The notes under the pieces were generated by a model. It saw nothing but the letters and a program-made list of their open reading frames with translations, had not been told where the DNA came from and searched no databases. From the NCBI GenBank assembly GCA_902789445.1, contig CADAOB010000015.1, positions 1 through 37,679 on the forward strand: a DNA stretch of 37,679 bases, read 5' to 3'. The stretch is from an uncultured Bacteroidia bacterium. GTDB taxonomy: Bacteria; Bacteroidota; Bacteroidia; Bacteroidales; UBA932. A program made the translations under genes and the position numbers. Shown piece after piece: positions 1 to 6,394 of this stretch (positions within the stretch are counted from its first letter, which is position 1; the number at the start of each line of letters is the position of its first letter).

Positions 1-157
1 CGAAGGTTTCTGCATCCCGACGAACTTCGTGAACCGCCAGCCGATCGAGGAGAACGACTACCTCCTCCCGATCCCGACCAGCGTCGTCAACCAGTATTCA
101 CAGAAGGCTGAAGTTGACAGCAGCGTCCAGCCGATCCAGCAGAACCCCGGTTGGTAA
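1..157 (+). CDS. SusD/RagB-family nutrient-binding outer-membrane lipoprotein, C-terminal fragment
   Basis: The reading frame is open from base 2 and ends at TAA 155-157, giving about 51 residues. The last residues read YLLPIPTSVVNQYS, then a short spacer, then QQNPGW. An L-(L/F)-P-I-P motif followed by a terminal QNPGW/Y is the usual end of SusD/RagB proteins, the surface lipoproteins that pair with SusC-type TonB-dependent transporters to bind glycans or peptides. The SusC partner would be expected further upstream, outside the window. A terminator follows at 187-219. Family assignment rests only on this C-terminal signature; substrate cannot be inferred. Confidence 0.8.
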   Translation, partial: EGFCIPTNFVNRQPIEENDYLLPIPTSVVNQYSQKAEVDSSVQPIQQNPGW

Positions 158-186
158 CAGTGATCGAATCCTAATTTAATTATAAG

Positions 187-219
187 GAGGGTGGCCCAAA
201 CGAGTCACCCTCTTTATTT
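187..219 (+). terminator. Intrinsic terminator after the SusD-like gene
   Basis: GAGGGTG at 187-193 pairs with CACCCTC at 206-212 (7 bp, 12-nt loop) and is followed by a T-rich stretch, TTTATTT (213-219). It lies 30 bp after the SusD-like stop codon and ends the upstream transcript. The T tract overlaps the -33 element of the next gene's promoter. Confidence 0.75.
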
Positions 220-248
220 GTAAATTGGTGTGTTTTTTGATAACTTGC
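217..248 (+). promoter_or_regulatory. Bacteroidetes-type promoter for the gene at 276
   Basis: TTTG at 217-220, a 20-bp spacer, and TAACTTGC at 241-248, a partial match to the -7 consensus TAnnTTTG. The expected transcription start is about 20 bases before the chosen ATG at 276. Spacing is ideal but the -7 box has two mismatches. Confidence 0.5.
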
Positions 249-275
249 ACGCAAAAGAATGAAAGAATGATTGCC

Positions 276-965
276 ATGAAAAGAATACTCGTCGCCCTCT
301 TGCTCCTGACCGGCTGCTACGGCGCCTTTGCACAGGATGTCATCAAGCACCAGCGTGGTGAAGACCTGCAGCAGTATCTGCTCGACAGTGTCAAGTTTGT
401 CTCCAAGGATTACACGTCCGGATTCGTCAAGTTCCGCGACGGTTCCCACGCCATGGGGCCCGTCAACATCTCGACAATCGAACAGCGCATCTATTTCATC
501 AACCCTGAAGGAGAAATCCAGGTGCTGGCCAATGAAGACCAGGTCAGTTATGTCACCTTCAACAAAAGGACCTTCATCAAGAGTACCTACGGCTATGTGG
601 AACTGCTGACCACGTCGGACAAGGCATCGCTCGGCGCGGTGCGGCGCGTGTCATTCCTCGAGTCCGAGAAGAAAGGTGCTTTCGGCATGGTCTCCCAGAC
701 CACGTCCATCACCACGATGAACACCTACCTGGAGGGCGGCAACATGTACACCCTCAGCGTCAATCAGAACACACCCTACAAATACAAGGTCATCCCCTAT
801 TTCTACCGGAATGAAAAGGTGCTGATGTCCACCAAGAAGAATCTCATAAAGTGCTTCCCCGAAAAGAAGGCGTTCATCGAGGGCTATCTGAAGGAACACC
901 CCGTCGATTTTGAGAATTTCGAAGAAGTAAGCCAGCTCTTCGACGCCGTTCTCAAGGCCGAATAA
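276..965 (+). CDS. Secreted hypothetical protein
   Basis: 229 residues. I chose ATG 276 (MKRILVALLLL...) over the in-frame ATG at 225 because it begins a clean signal peptide and sits just downstream of the predicted promoter. The N-terminus contains LLTGC, which fits a lipobox, and AFAQ a few residues later, which fits signal peptidase I; either route exports the protein. The mature part mixes beta-strand-like and charged segments, with no domain I recognise. The C-terminal part is Lys/Glu-rich (NLIKCFPEKKAFIEGYLKEH). It is transcribed alone and converges on the DUF456 gene with only 8 bp between them. Probably a periplasmic or outer-membrane-associated protein of unknown role. Confidence 0.7.
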   Translation: MKRILVALLLLTGCYGAFAQDVIKHQRGEDLQQYLLDSVKFVSKDYTSGFVKFRDGSHAMGPVNISTIEQRIYFINPEGEIQVLANEDQVSYVTFNKRTFIKSTYGYVELLTTSDKASLGAVRRVSFLESEKKGAFGMVSQTTSITTMNTYLEGGNMYTLSVNQNTPYKYKVIPYFYRNEKVLMSTKKNLIKCFPEKKAFIEGYLKEHPVDFENFEEVSQLFDAVLKAE

Positions 966-973
966 AGCGTCTT

Positions 974-1447
974 TTACAGAAATTTGAAGATATAGAAAAG
1001 CATCACCCCGGAGGCGGTGAGCTTGAGGCCTGTACCCAGCAGGAAGCCGAGGAAGGAGCCGAAGGCGGGTTTGAGGGAGCCGCTTACGTCGCGGCCTTCA
1101 AAGACGATTTCCGAAAGCAGGGCACCCAGGAACGAACCGGCGATCATACCCCAGGGGGGAAAGAAAATCAGGCCGATAAACAGGCCGACCAGCGTCCCGC
1201 GGGCGGCCGTCTTCGAGCCCCCCGTCTTGCGTGTGACCCAGGAGGGGACCACGTAATCCAGAATCGAGACGACGATCGTCACAACCAGCCAGGCGATGAG
1301 CAGGCCGGTTGACATGCCGGACGAACCGGTCAGGAAAATCAACAGCATGCCGACCCACGACAACGGCGGCCCGGGGAGCACCGGAAGGATGCATCCCACC
1401 AGGCCGACGATGCCGAGGATGACAGCGATGATCTTAAGGACAATCAT
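974..1447 (-). CDS. DUF456 family integral membrane protein
   Basis: 157 residues, almost entirely hydrophobic, with four or five probable membrane helices rich in Gly. Family hallmarks visible are CILPVLPGPPLSWVGMLL near the N-terminus, a DYVVPSW segment, KTGGSKTAARGTLVGLFIG, and FFPPWGMIAGSFLGALLSE. DUF456 proteins are small inner-membrane proteins of unknown function, common as single genes in Bacteroidetes. It is the last gene of a minus-strand run behind the Xaa-Pro aminopeptidase and the C1 peptidase. A 38-bp gap holding a palindromic repeat separates it from the peptidase gene. No terminator is obvious in the 8 bp before the convergent gene. Confidence 0.85.
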   Translation of the reverse strand: MIVLKIIAVILGIVGLVGCILPVLPGPPLSWVGMLLIFLTGSSGMSTGLLIAWLVVTIVVSILDYVVPSWVTRKTGGSKTAARGTLVGLFIGLIFFPPWGMIAGSFLGALLSEIVFEGRDVSGSLKPAFGSFLGFLLGTGLKLTASGVMLFYIFKFL

Positions 1448-1454
1448 AGCAGGT

Positions 1455-1481
1455 CAGATGCCCGGTCAGGCCGGGCATGAC
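1455..1481 (-). repeat. Palindromic dispersed repeat, copy 1
   Basis: On the minus strand the core is GCCCGGCCTGACCGGGC, an imperfect palindrome preceded by GTCAT and followed by ATCTG. It lies in the 38-bp gap between the C1 peptidase gene and the DUF456 gene. Two further copies are at 2815-2841 and 4440-4466. It could fold into a hairpin in the mRNA but has no T tract, so it is not a plain terminator. Confidence 0.8.
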
Positions 1482-1485
1482 GCAG

Positions 1486-2886
1486 TTAGAACATATAGTC
1501 CCAAGCAGGAAGCAGGACCGGCTTGGAGCCGATGGCCTTCCTGGCTTTCTCGCTCAGGTACTTCTTGTCGATGACGATGCGGAAGAGGTATTCATCGAAC
1601 CAGCGGTCGGTGAAGGTCACATAGCCGTGGTTGCCGGAAGCCGGGCCCCAACTGTTCTCCAGTTCCCATTTCACGGGTACGTCGTTCTCGTCGGTGTCGC
1701 AGCCGATGAGCAGCATGGCGTGGGAGGAACCGCTCTGGCGGGTCAGGATACGGGCTTTCTTGTCCATGTCGAGCTTGATGCCGAAGAGCGATTCATAGTC
1801 GTAGTAACCTACATCCATGATGCCTTTGGCGCGGTCGCTCTGCTTGCCCACGTCGCAGGAGATGTAGAGCGGCGTATTGTCCTTGATGGAGGCCAGGGCC
1901 GCCGGCTTGATCTCTTCGTTAGGCAGGTTCAGGTAGCACCAGTTGACGCCTTCGTAGGTATTGCGATAGGAGGCGATATCATAGACCTTGTAGTATTCGC
2001 GGGTCGGATCGTTCATGATCATGATGAAGCGATCGGGGTTGTAGTCGGCCGGAACGATACTCTTGTAGAATTCCATCGGGGTGGTCTTGAGCGTCTTGAC
2101 CTCGCCCTTGGCGTCGCGGTAGCGCCAGGTGAATTCCGTCGGCGGCTCACCCAGGCAGAGGGCCAGCACGCGATAGACATCCTTGAGGATTTCAATCTTC
2201 TTGGCTTCGAGGGCCTTGGCCTTGGCGCCGGATGCGGCCATCTCGCGCAGGTTCCAGCCGCCGGTGCGCAGCAGTTCGTTCAGCACGCCGCGCAGCTGGG
2301 AGGTGTTGTTGGAGTGCTCCGTCTCAGGCATGACAACCTGCGGCACGACGCCGTATTTCTCAGCGGCATCGTAGAAGAGGTTCCAGACGCCACCGTCGGC
2401 CACGGGCGACTTGAAGTAGAATTCGACGTCACGGTCGGTGATCGGACGATCGGTGGTGGCGATCACGTTCTCCAGGAAAAGATTGGCCTTTTCGAACTGG
2501 TCCCAGAAGAAGGTATAGTTGTGGGAGAAATCGAATTCCTTCAGATTGAATTTCTTCATCACGGTCGGGCGCAGCACGTTCATCGAGGTGAACATCCAGC
2601 AGCGGCCGGAGCTCAGCTGGTTGGTGATGCCGCTCACGTCGCAGCGATATTTGAAGAAATGGTCGATAGCGCCGTCTTTATCGTGGTTGTAGGTAAAGGA
2701 TTTGATGTCCTTGTCCTTGACCAGGGCGTTCTGGATGGCTTTGGTGGCGGCGTCTTTGACAAAGCTGCCCCGGATCTCATTGAGCTGGGCCTGGCTGACG
2801 GCCTGTGCGCCGGCGAGATACCCGGTAAGGCCGGGCATGACGCTGATGATCCAAACAAAAGTAAGGGTAAAGAGGGTCTTTTTCAT
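1486..2886 (-). CDS. Secreted C1-family cysteine peptidase (aminopeptidase C / bleomycin hydrolase type)
   Basis: 466 residues from ATG at 2886 (MKKTLFTLTF...), preferred to an ATG nine codons upstream that would overlap the preceding gene. The papain-like triad is visible: Gln90 and Cys96 in NQLSSGRCWMF, His389 in SSHAMLLIGCD, and Asn411 in WELENSWG. The GRCWMF context and the long segment between Cys and His are those of peptidase C1B, which trims peptides from the N-terminus. A signal peptide indicates periplasmic or surface location, unlike cytosolic PepC. Residues 16-24 (VMPGLTGYL) of that signal peptide are encoded by a copy of the dispersed palindromic repeat. It follows the Xaa-Pro aminopeptidase gene by 1 bp, so the two are surely co-transcribed. 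Confidence 0.9.
   Translation of the reverse strand: MKKTLFTLTFVWIISVMPGLTGYLAGAQAVSQAQLNEIRGSFVKDAATKAIQNALVKDKDIKSFTYNHDKDGAIDHFFKYRCDVSGITNQLSSGRCWMFTSMNVLRPTVMKKFNLKEFDFSHNYTFFWDQFEKANLFLENVIATTDRPITDRDVEFYFKSPVADGGVWNLFYDAAEKYGVVPQVVMPETEHSNNTSQLRGVLNELLRTGGWNLREMAASGAKAKALEAKKIEILKDVYRVLALCLGEPPTEFTWRYRDAKGEVKTLKTTPMEFYKSIVPADYNPDRFIMIMNDPTREYYKVYDIASYRNTYEGVNWCYLNLPNEEIKPAALASIKDNTPLYISCDVGKQSDRAKGIMDVGYYDYESLFGIKLDMDKKARILTRQSGSSHAMLLIGCDTDENDVPVKWELENSWGPASGNHGYVTFTDRWFDEYLFRIVIDKKYLSEKARKAIGSKPVLLPAWDYMF
2815..2841 (-). repeat. Palindromic dispersed repeat, copy 2, inside a signal-peptide coding region
   Basis: On the minus strand the core is GCCCGGCCTTACCGGGT with GTCAT before and ATCTC after, matching copies 1 and 3. 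It is read in frame as VMPGLTGYL, residues 16-24 of the C1 peptidase precursor, between the hydrophobic core and the probable cleavage region. Confidence 0.8.
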
Positions 2887-2887
2887 A

Positions 2888-4282
2888 TCAGTCGGTGTAC
2901 ATGGTGTTTTCAATTTCTTCTACGGTGACGGGAAGCCGCTTCGTGCCGAGGATGCGGGCCCCGTTCTCCGTGATGAGCAGGTCATCTTCCAGACGGATGC
3001 CGCCGAAGTCGTAGTAGCTTTCCAGGCGGGCGAAGTCGATGTACTGGGCATTGTGGCCTTCGCTCTTCCATTTCTCGATGAGGGCGGGAATGAAGTAGAT
3101 GCCCGGCTCGTCGGTGATCACATGGCCGGGACGCAGCTTGCGGGCCATGCGGAGCGATCCCAGTCCGAGCTGTTTCGCGCGGGTCTGGTCGGGATCGTAG
3201 CCCACATAGTTCTCGCCGAGGTCTTCCATGTCGTGGACGTCGAGGCCCATGTTGTGGCCCAGGCCGTGCGGCATGAAGAGGCCCTGCACGCCGGCAGCCA
3301 CCATCTCGTCCACGTCGCCATGGACCAGGCCGAGGTTCTTGAGCCCCTGCACGATGATCTTGGCGGCGCCCAGATGGACGTCACGGTACGTTATGCCCGG
3401 ACGGGCGGCTTCGCGGGCATAATCGTTGGCCGTGAGCACGATTTCATAGACATCTTTCTGCTTCGGGGTGAATTTGCCGCCCGTCGGCAGGGTGCGGGTG
3501 TTGTCGGAGCAGTAGTGCGATGCGATTTCCACACCGGCGTCGATGACGCAGAGGCGGCCTTCGGTCAGGATGCCGTCGTGGTTGTGGTTGTGCATCGTCT
3601 CGCCGTGCTGGGAGAGGATGGTGGGGAAGGAAGTCATCACGCCGCCGCTCTTGCACACGCCTTCCATCACGCCGACCAGCTCCTGTTCCACCATGCCCAG
3701 ACGCATCATCTTCATTGCGGTCAGGTGCATCGTATAGCCCAGGTTGCAGGCCTTGTCGATCTCGGCGATCTCGCAGGGCTCCTTGATCAGGCGCAGGGCT
3801 ACCACGGCCTTGATCAGTTCCTCGCTCGCACCGGCTTTCAGGGCGTCGAAACCGATGCCCAGCATCTGGTGCAGGAGAATCTTGTTGTGGTTGCGGTAGG
3901 GCGGCAGATAATGGATGGTACGGCCTTTCTGCCGCGCCTGTTTCAGGCAGTCGGCCAGTTTGCCGAGCGGCGCGGTCTTCGACACGCCCACCGTCGCGGC
4001 CTGGTCGGCGATCAGGGGCTGAGGACCCATCCAGATGATGTCGTCGATATCCACGTCATCGCCGAAGATGCATTCTTCGCCCGTTTCGGCGTCGATGACG
4101 GCGGCCAGGTCGGGCTTGTCGAGTCCGAAGAAATAGAGGAACGAACTGTCCTGCCGGAACTGGTACTGGTTGTCGGGATAGTTGCAGCTGGCTTCGCTGT
4201 TGCCCAAGAGCAGGATCACGCCGCTGCGGACCTGTTCGAGCAGCTTTTTCCTGCGGGAAATATAGACTTGTTTGTCAAACAT
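2888..4282 (-). CDS. pepP: Xaa-Pro aminopeptidase (peptidase M24B)
   Basis: 464 residues, full length for the family, with no signal peptide, so cytosolic. An N-terminal aminopeptidase-P domain (about 1-160) precedes the pita-bread catalytic domain. All five dinuclear metal ligands can be placed: Asp248 (VIDAGVE), Asp260 (SDNTRT), His343 (HGLGHNMGLDVHD), Glu392 (DEPGIYF) and Glu432 (IRLEDDLLI). It removes N-terminal residues preceding proline. It is the first gene of the minus-strand run with the secreted C1 peptidase and DUF456; together with the S9 peptidases upstream it suggests complete breakdown of proline-containing peptides. Confidence 0.93.
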   Translation of the reverse strand: MFDKQVYISRRKKLLEQVRSGVILLLGNSEASCNYPDNQYQFRQDSSFLYFFGLDKPDLAAVIDAETGEECIFGDDVDIDDIIWMGPQPLIADQAATVGVSKTAPLGKLADCLKQARQKGRTIHYLPPYRNHNKILLHQMLGIGFDALKAGASEELIKAVVALRLIKEPCEIAEIDKACNLGYTMHLTAMKMMRLGMVEQELVGVMEGVCKSGGVMTSFPTILSQHGETMHNHNHDGILTEGRLCVIDAGVEIASHYCSDNTRTLPTGGKFTPKQKDVYEIVLTANDYAREAARPGITYRDVHLGAAKIIVQGLKNLGLVHGDVDEMVAAGVQGLFMPHGLGHNMGLDVHDMEDLGENYVGYDPDQTRAKQLGLGSLRMARKLRPGHVITDEPGIYFIPALIEKWKSEGHNAQYIDFARLESYYDFGGIRLEDDLLITENGARILGTKRLPVTVEEIENTMYTD

Positions 4283-4308
4283 ATCGCGATAGTTTTTTGT
4301 ACAATCGG

Positions 4309-4342
4309 TAAATTTACAAAAAAAAAGTTTTCCATCCTCAAA
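4309..4342 (-). promoter_or_regulatory. Probable promoter of the pepP operon
   Basis: On the minus strand TTTG (4342-4339) is followed after 22 bp by TAAATTTA (4316-4309), a one-base variant of TAnnTTTG, 27 bp before the pepP start. The spacer contains a run of T. It overlaps the second hairpin of the upstream transcript's termination region, so terminator and promoter are merged. Confidence 0.45.
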
Positions 4343-4370
4343 TTTACCCTCCTTTGCGGATGGAGCCGCC

Positions 4371-4417
4371 GAAAAACGAGCGCCATCCTCATTTCGCGGG
4401 CGATTTGAGGATGGCGC
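4371..4417 (-). terminator. Intrinsic terminator of the S9/S9/NagB-like minus-strand run
   Basis: A perfect 12-bp stem, TGAGGATGGCGC at 4406-4417 against GCGCCATCCTCA at 4380-4391, with a 14-nt loop. On the minus strand it is followed by TCGTTTTTCG. It lies about 47 bp after the NagB-like stop codon. A second, weaker hairpin (TCCATCC 4331-4337 with GGATGGA 4358-4364) followed by a long T run lies further on and may act as a backup. Confidence 0.75.
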
Positions 4418-4439
4418 CGTTTATCCGGCCGGACCGACC

Positions 4440-4466
4440 GTCATACCCGGCTTGACCGGGTATCTA
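4440..4466 (+). repeat. Palindromic dispersed repeat, copy 3
   Basis: Core ACCCGGCTTGACCGGGT with GTCAT before and ATCTA after, read on the plus strand. Its last bases form the TAG stop codon (4466-4464, minus strand) of the NagB-like gene, so the element abuts or created the end of that reading frame. Confidence 0.8.
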
Positions 4467-6392
4467 GCAAAGCTTCAGGAAGACTTCCATCGCCTGGTAC
4501 TCGGCCATGCCGAGTTCGTCATAGAGGCGGGCGGTGTTCTGCGTGCGCTCTTCGGCGCGCTGCCAGAATTCGCGCGGGTCTTCGCCCGGGAACGGAACGA
4601 TGTCTTTCTGCGACAGATGGCGGAAGATCGCGTGACGCTTCTGGATCACCTCGTTGGGACTGAGCGGCACGGCCATGTCCACACGGCCGAGTTCCCACTC
4701 CATCCAGGCGCCGCGATAGAGCCAGATGTGCGTGTCGGCAATCCACGGGCAGCCTGCCTCGCGGAGCTGTTCCACGGCTTCCAGTGCGGCCTCCGTGCAC
4801 ACGCGGTGCGTGCCGTGCGGGTCGGCCAGGTCGCCGGCCATGAAGATCATGTGCGGCTTGAGTTCCGAGATCAGCTGTTTGATGATATCGACGTCGGCCT
4901 GGGTCCGCGGATTCTTCTTGATGCCGCCCGATTCGTAGAACGGGAGGTTCAGGAAATGGGCGTTCGTGTTGTCGTTCAAGCCGAAGGAGCGGACGGCGCC
5001 CCGGGCCTCGCTCCGGCGGATCGCCCCTTTGATCTCGAGCAGTTTGCGCGGTTCCGGCTCACCGGGAACCTTGCTGTCGATCAGGGCCTTTACCTCGTCG
5101 AACTTGTCGGCGAAGCCCAGCTGGTAGGCGCAATCCATGTGCTGAAGCACCACGTCGTCGTGCACGGCGACGTTGCCGGAGGTCTCGTAAGCCACGTGGA
5201 CGTTGTGTCCCTGGCTCACCAGGCGGATGAACGTGCCGCCCATCGAGATCACGTCGTCGTCGGGGTGCGGCGAGAAGATCAGCACGGTCTTGGGATAGGG
5301 CGTGGCCGCCACCGGACGGGTCGAATCGTCGGCATTCGGTTTGCCGCCGGGCCAGCCGGTGATGGTGTGCTGCAGGTCGTTGAACACGTCGATGTTGATC
5401 TTGTCGTAGGGGCCGAACTGTTCGATCAGTTCGCCCAGCGAATTGTCGAGGTAGTCTTTCTCCGTCAGTTTGAGGATCGGCTTGTGGAGTTTCTGGCAAA
5501 GCCATACCACGGCACCGCGCACGTATTTCCGCGTCCAGTCGCAAGGGCCGATGAGCCAGGGCGCCACCACGCGGGTAAGCTGTCCGGCGGCATTCTGGTC
5601 CACATAGAAGCTGATATGCTCGTGCGCCTGCAGGAACGAGGCCGGGCAGGCGGCGTTCGGCGCGTCTTCCGCAATGGCCTTCACGGCGGCGGCTTTGTCT
5701 TCGCCCCAGGCCATCAGGATGATGCGTTTTGCCGAGAGCATCGTGCTGATACCGAGCGTCAGGGCCATTGTCGGCGTGGCGGCCAGGTCGCCGTTGAAGA
5801 AACGGGCTTGCCGCTTGCGGGAAGGATAGGAAAGACGGACGGCACGGGTGCGGCTCTTGGGCGTGGTGCCAGCCTCGTTGAAGCCGACCTGTCCCTGTTC
5901 GCCGATGCCGATCACCAGCAGGTCGAGGTCGCGGGCGATGCGGTCGAATTCGGCATTGTAGTCGGACACGCGGCTTTGCGGCACGCTGCCGTCGGGAATA
6001 TGGATGTTCTCTTCCAGGATGTCCACTTTGTCGAGCAGGGCTTCGTGCAGCTGGAAGTTGCGGCTCTGGCGTTCCTCCCGGGTGGAAGGATAATACTCGT
6101 CGATCGAGACGACTTCGACATTGCGGAACGACACCTCGCCGGCCTGGTAGCGGCGGGCCAGTTCGTTATAGAGCGGGCCGGGCGTCGAACCGGTGGTCAG
6201 GCCCAGGCGGAACAGCCGCCCTTCAGTTTTCTTGATGGCGTCCACGATGATGTCCGCCACGGCATTCGAAGCCGGGTGGGCGTCTTCGTAGATATGGGTC
6301 CACACTTTTTCATAGGAATGCAGGATTCCTTTCGGCAGGTCTTTCTCGATGAGGCCGCCATCATACGGAAGGGTAAAATGTTCGCGTTTCAT
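4464..6392 (-). CDS. NagB-like (glucosamine-6-phosphate deaminase-like) domain fused to a PIG-L/LmbE deacetylase domain
   Basis: 642 residues. Residues about 1-290 form a NagB/RpiA-type sugar-phosphate isomerase domain with the phosphate-binding loop LGLTTGSTPGPLY (63-75) and IDEYYPS (97-103), where Asp98 matches the catalytic Asp72 of E. coli NagB. The catalytic loop reads GIGEQGQVGFNEA (162-174). By alignment to the E. coli motif NDGHIAFNE, catalytic Asp141 and His143 are replaced by Gln166 and Gln168; Glu173 remains. Residues about 365-560 are a PIG-L domain with the metal motif HPDDD (376-380) and DPHGTHR (524-530), expected to de-N-acetylate a sugar. The two-domain layout is known in Bacteroidetes NagB-like proteins. 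True deaminase activity is doubtful. It starts 2 bp after the upstream S9 peptidase gene. Confidence 0.85.
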   Translation of the reverse strand: MKREHFTLPYDGGLIEKDLPKGILHSYEKVWTHIYEDAHPASNAVADIIVDAIKKTEGRLFRLGLTTGSTPGPLYNELARRYQAGEVSFRNVEVVSIDEYYPSTREERQSRNFQLHEALLDKVDILEENIHIPDGSVPQSRVSDYNAEFDRIARDLDLLVIGIGEQGQVGFNEAGTTPKSRTRAVRLSYPSRKRQARFFNGDLAATPTMALTLGISTMLSAKRIILMAWGEDKAAAVKAIAEDAPNAACPASFLQAHEHISFYVDQNAAGQLTRVVAPWLIGPCDWTRKYVRGAVVWLCQKLHKPILKLTEKDYLDNSLGELIEQFGPYDKINIDVFNDLQHTITGWPGGKPNADDSTRPVAATPYPKTVLIFSPHPDDDVISMGGTFIRLVSQGHNVHVAYETSGNVAVHDDVVLQHMDCAYQLGFADKFDEVKALIDSKVPGEPEPRKLLEIKGAIRRSEARGAVRSFGLNDNTNAHFLNLPFYESGGIKKNPRTQADVDIIKQLISELKPHMIFMAGDLADPHGTHRVCTEAALEAVEQLREAGCPWIADTHIWLYRGAWMEWELGRVDMAVPLSPNEVIQKRHAIFRHLSQKDIVPFPGEDPREFWQRAEERTQNTARLYDELGMAEYQAMEVFLKLC

Positions 6393-6394
6393 CT

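Noticed and set aside
1455-1481. Repeat copy 1 as a simple terminator of the C1 peptidase gene
   Set aside because: There is no T tract on either strand, and the same sequence recurs inside a coding region, so it is a dispersed repeat.
1477-2928. Long plus-strand ORF (483 codons) opposite the C1 peptidase
   Set aside because: Shadow of a GC-rich gene. The protein is Val/Asp/His-rich without domains, while the minus strand encodes a full cysteine peptidase with its triad.
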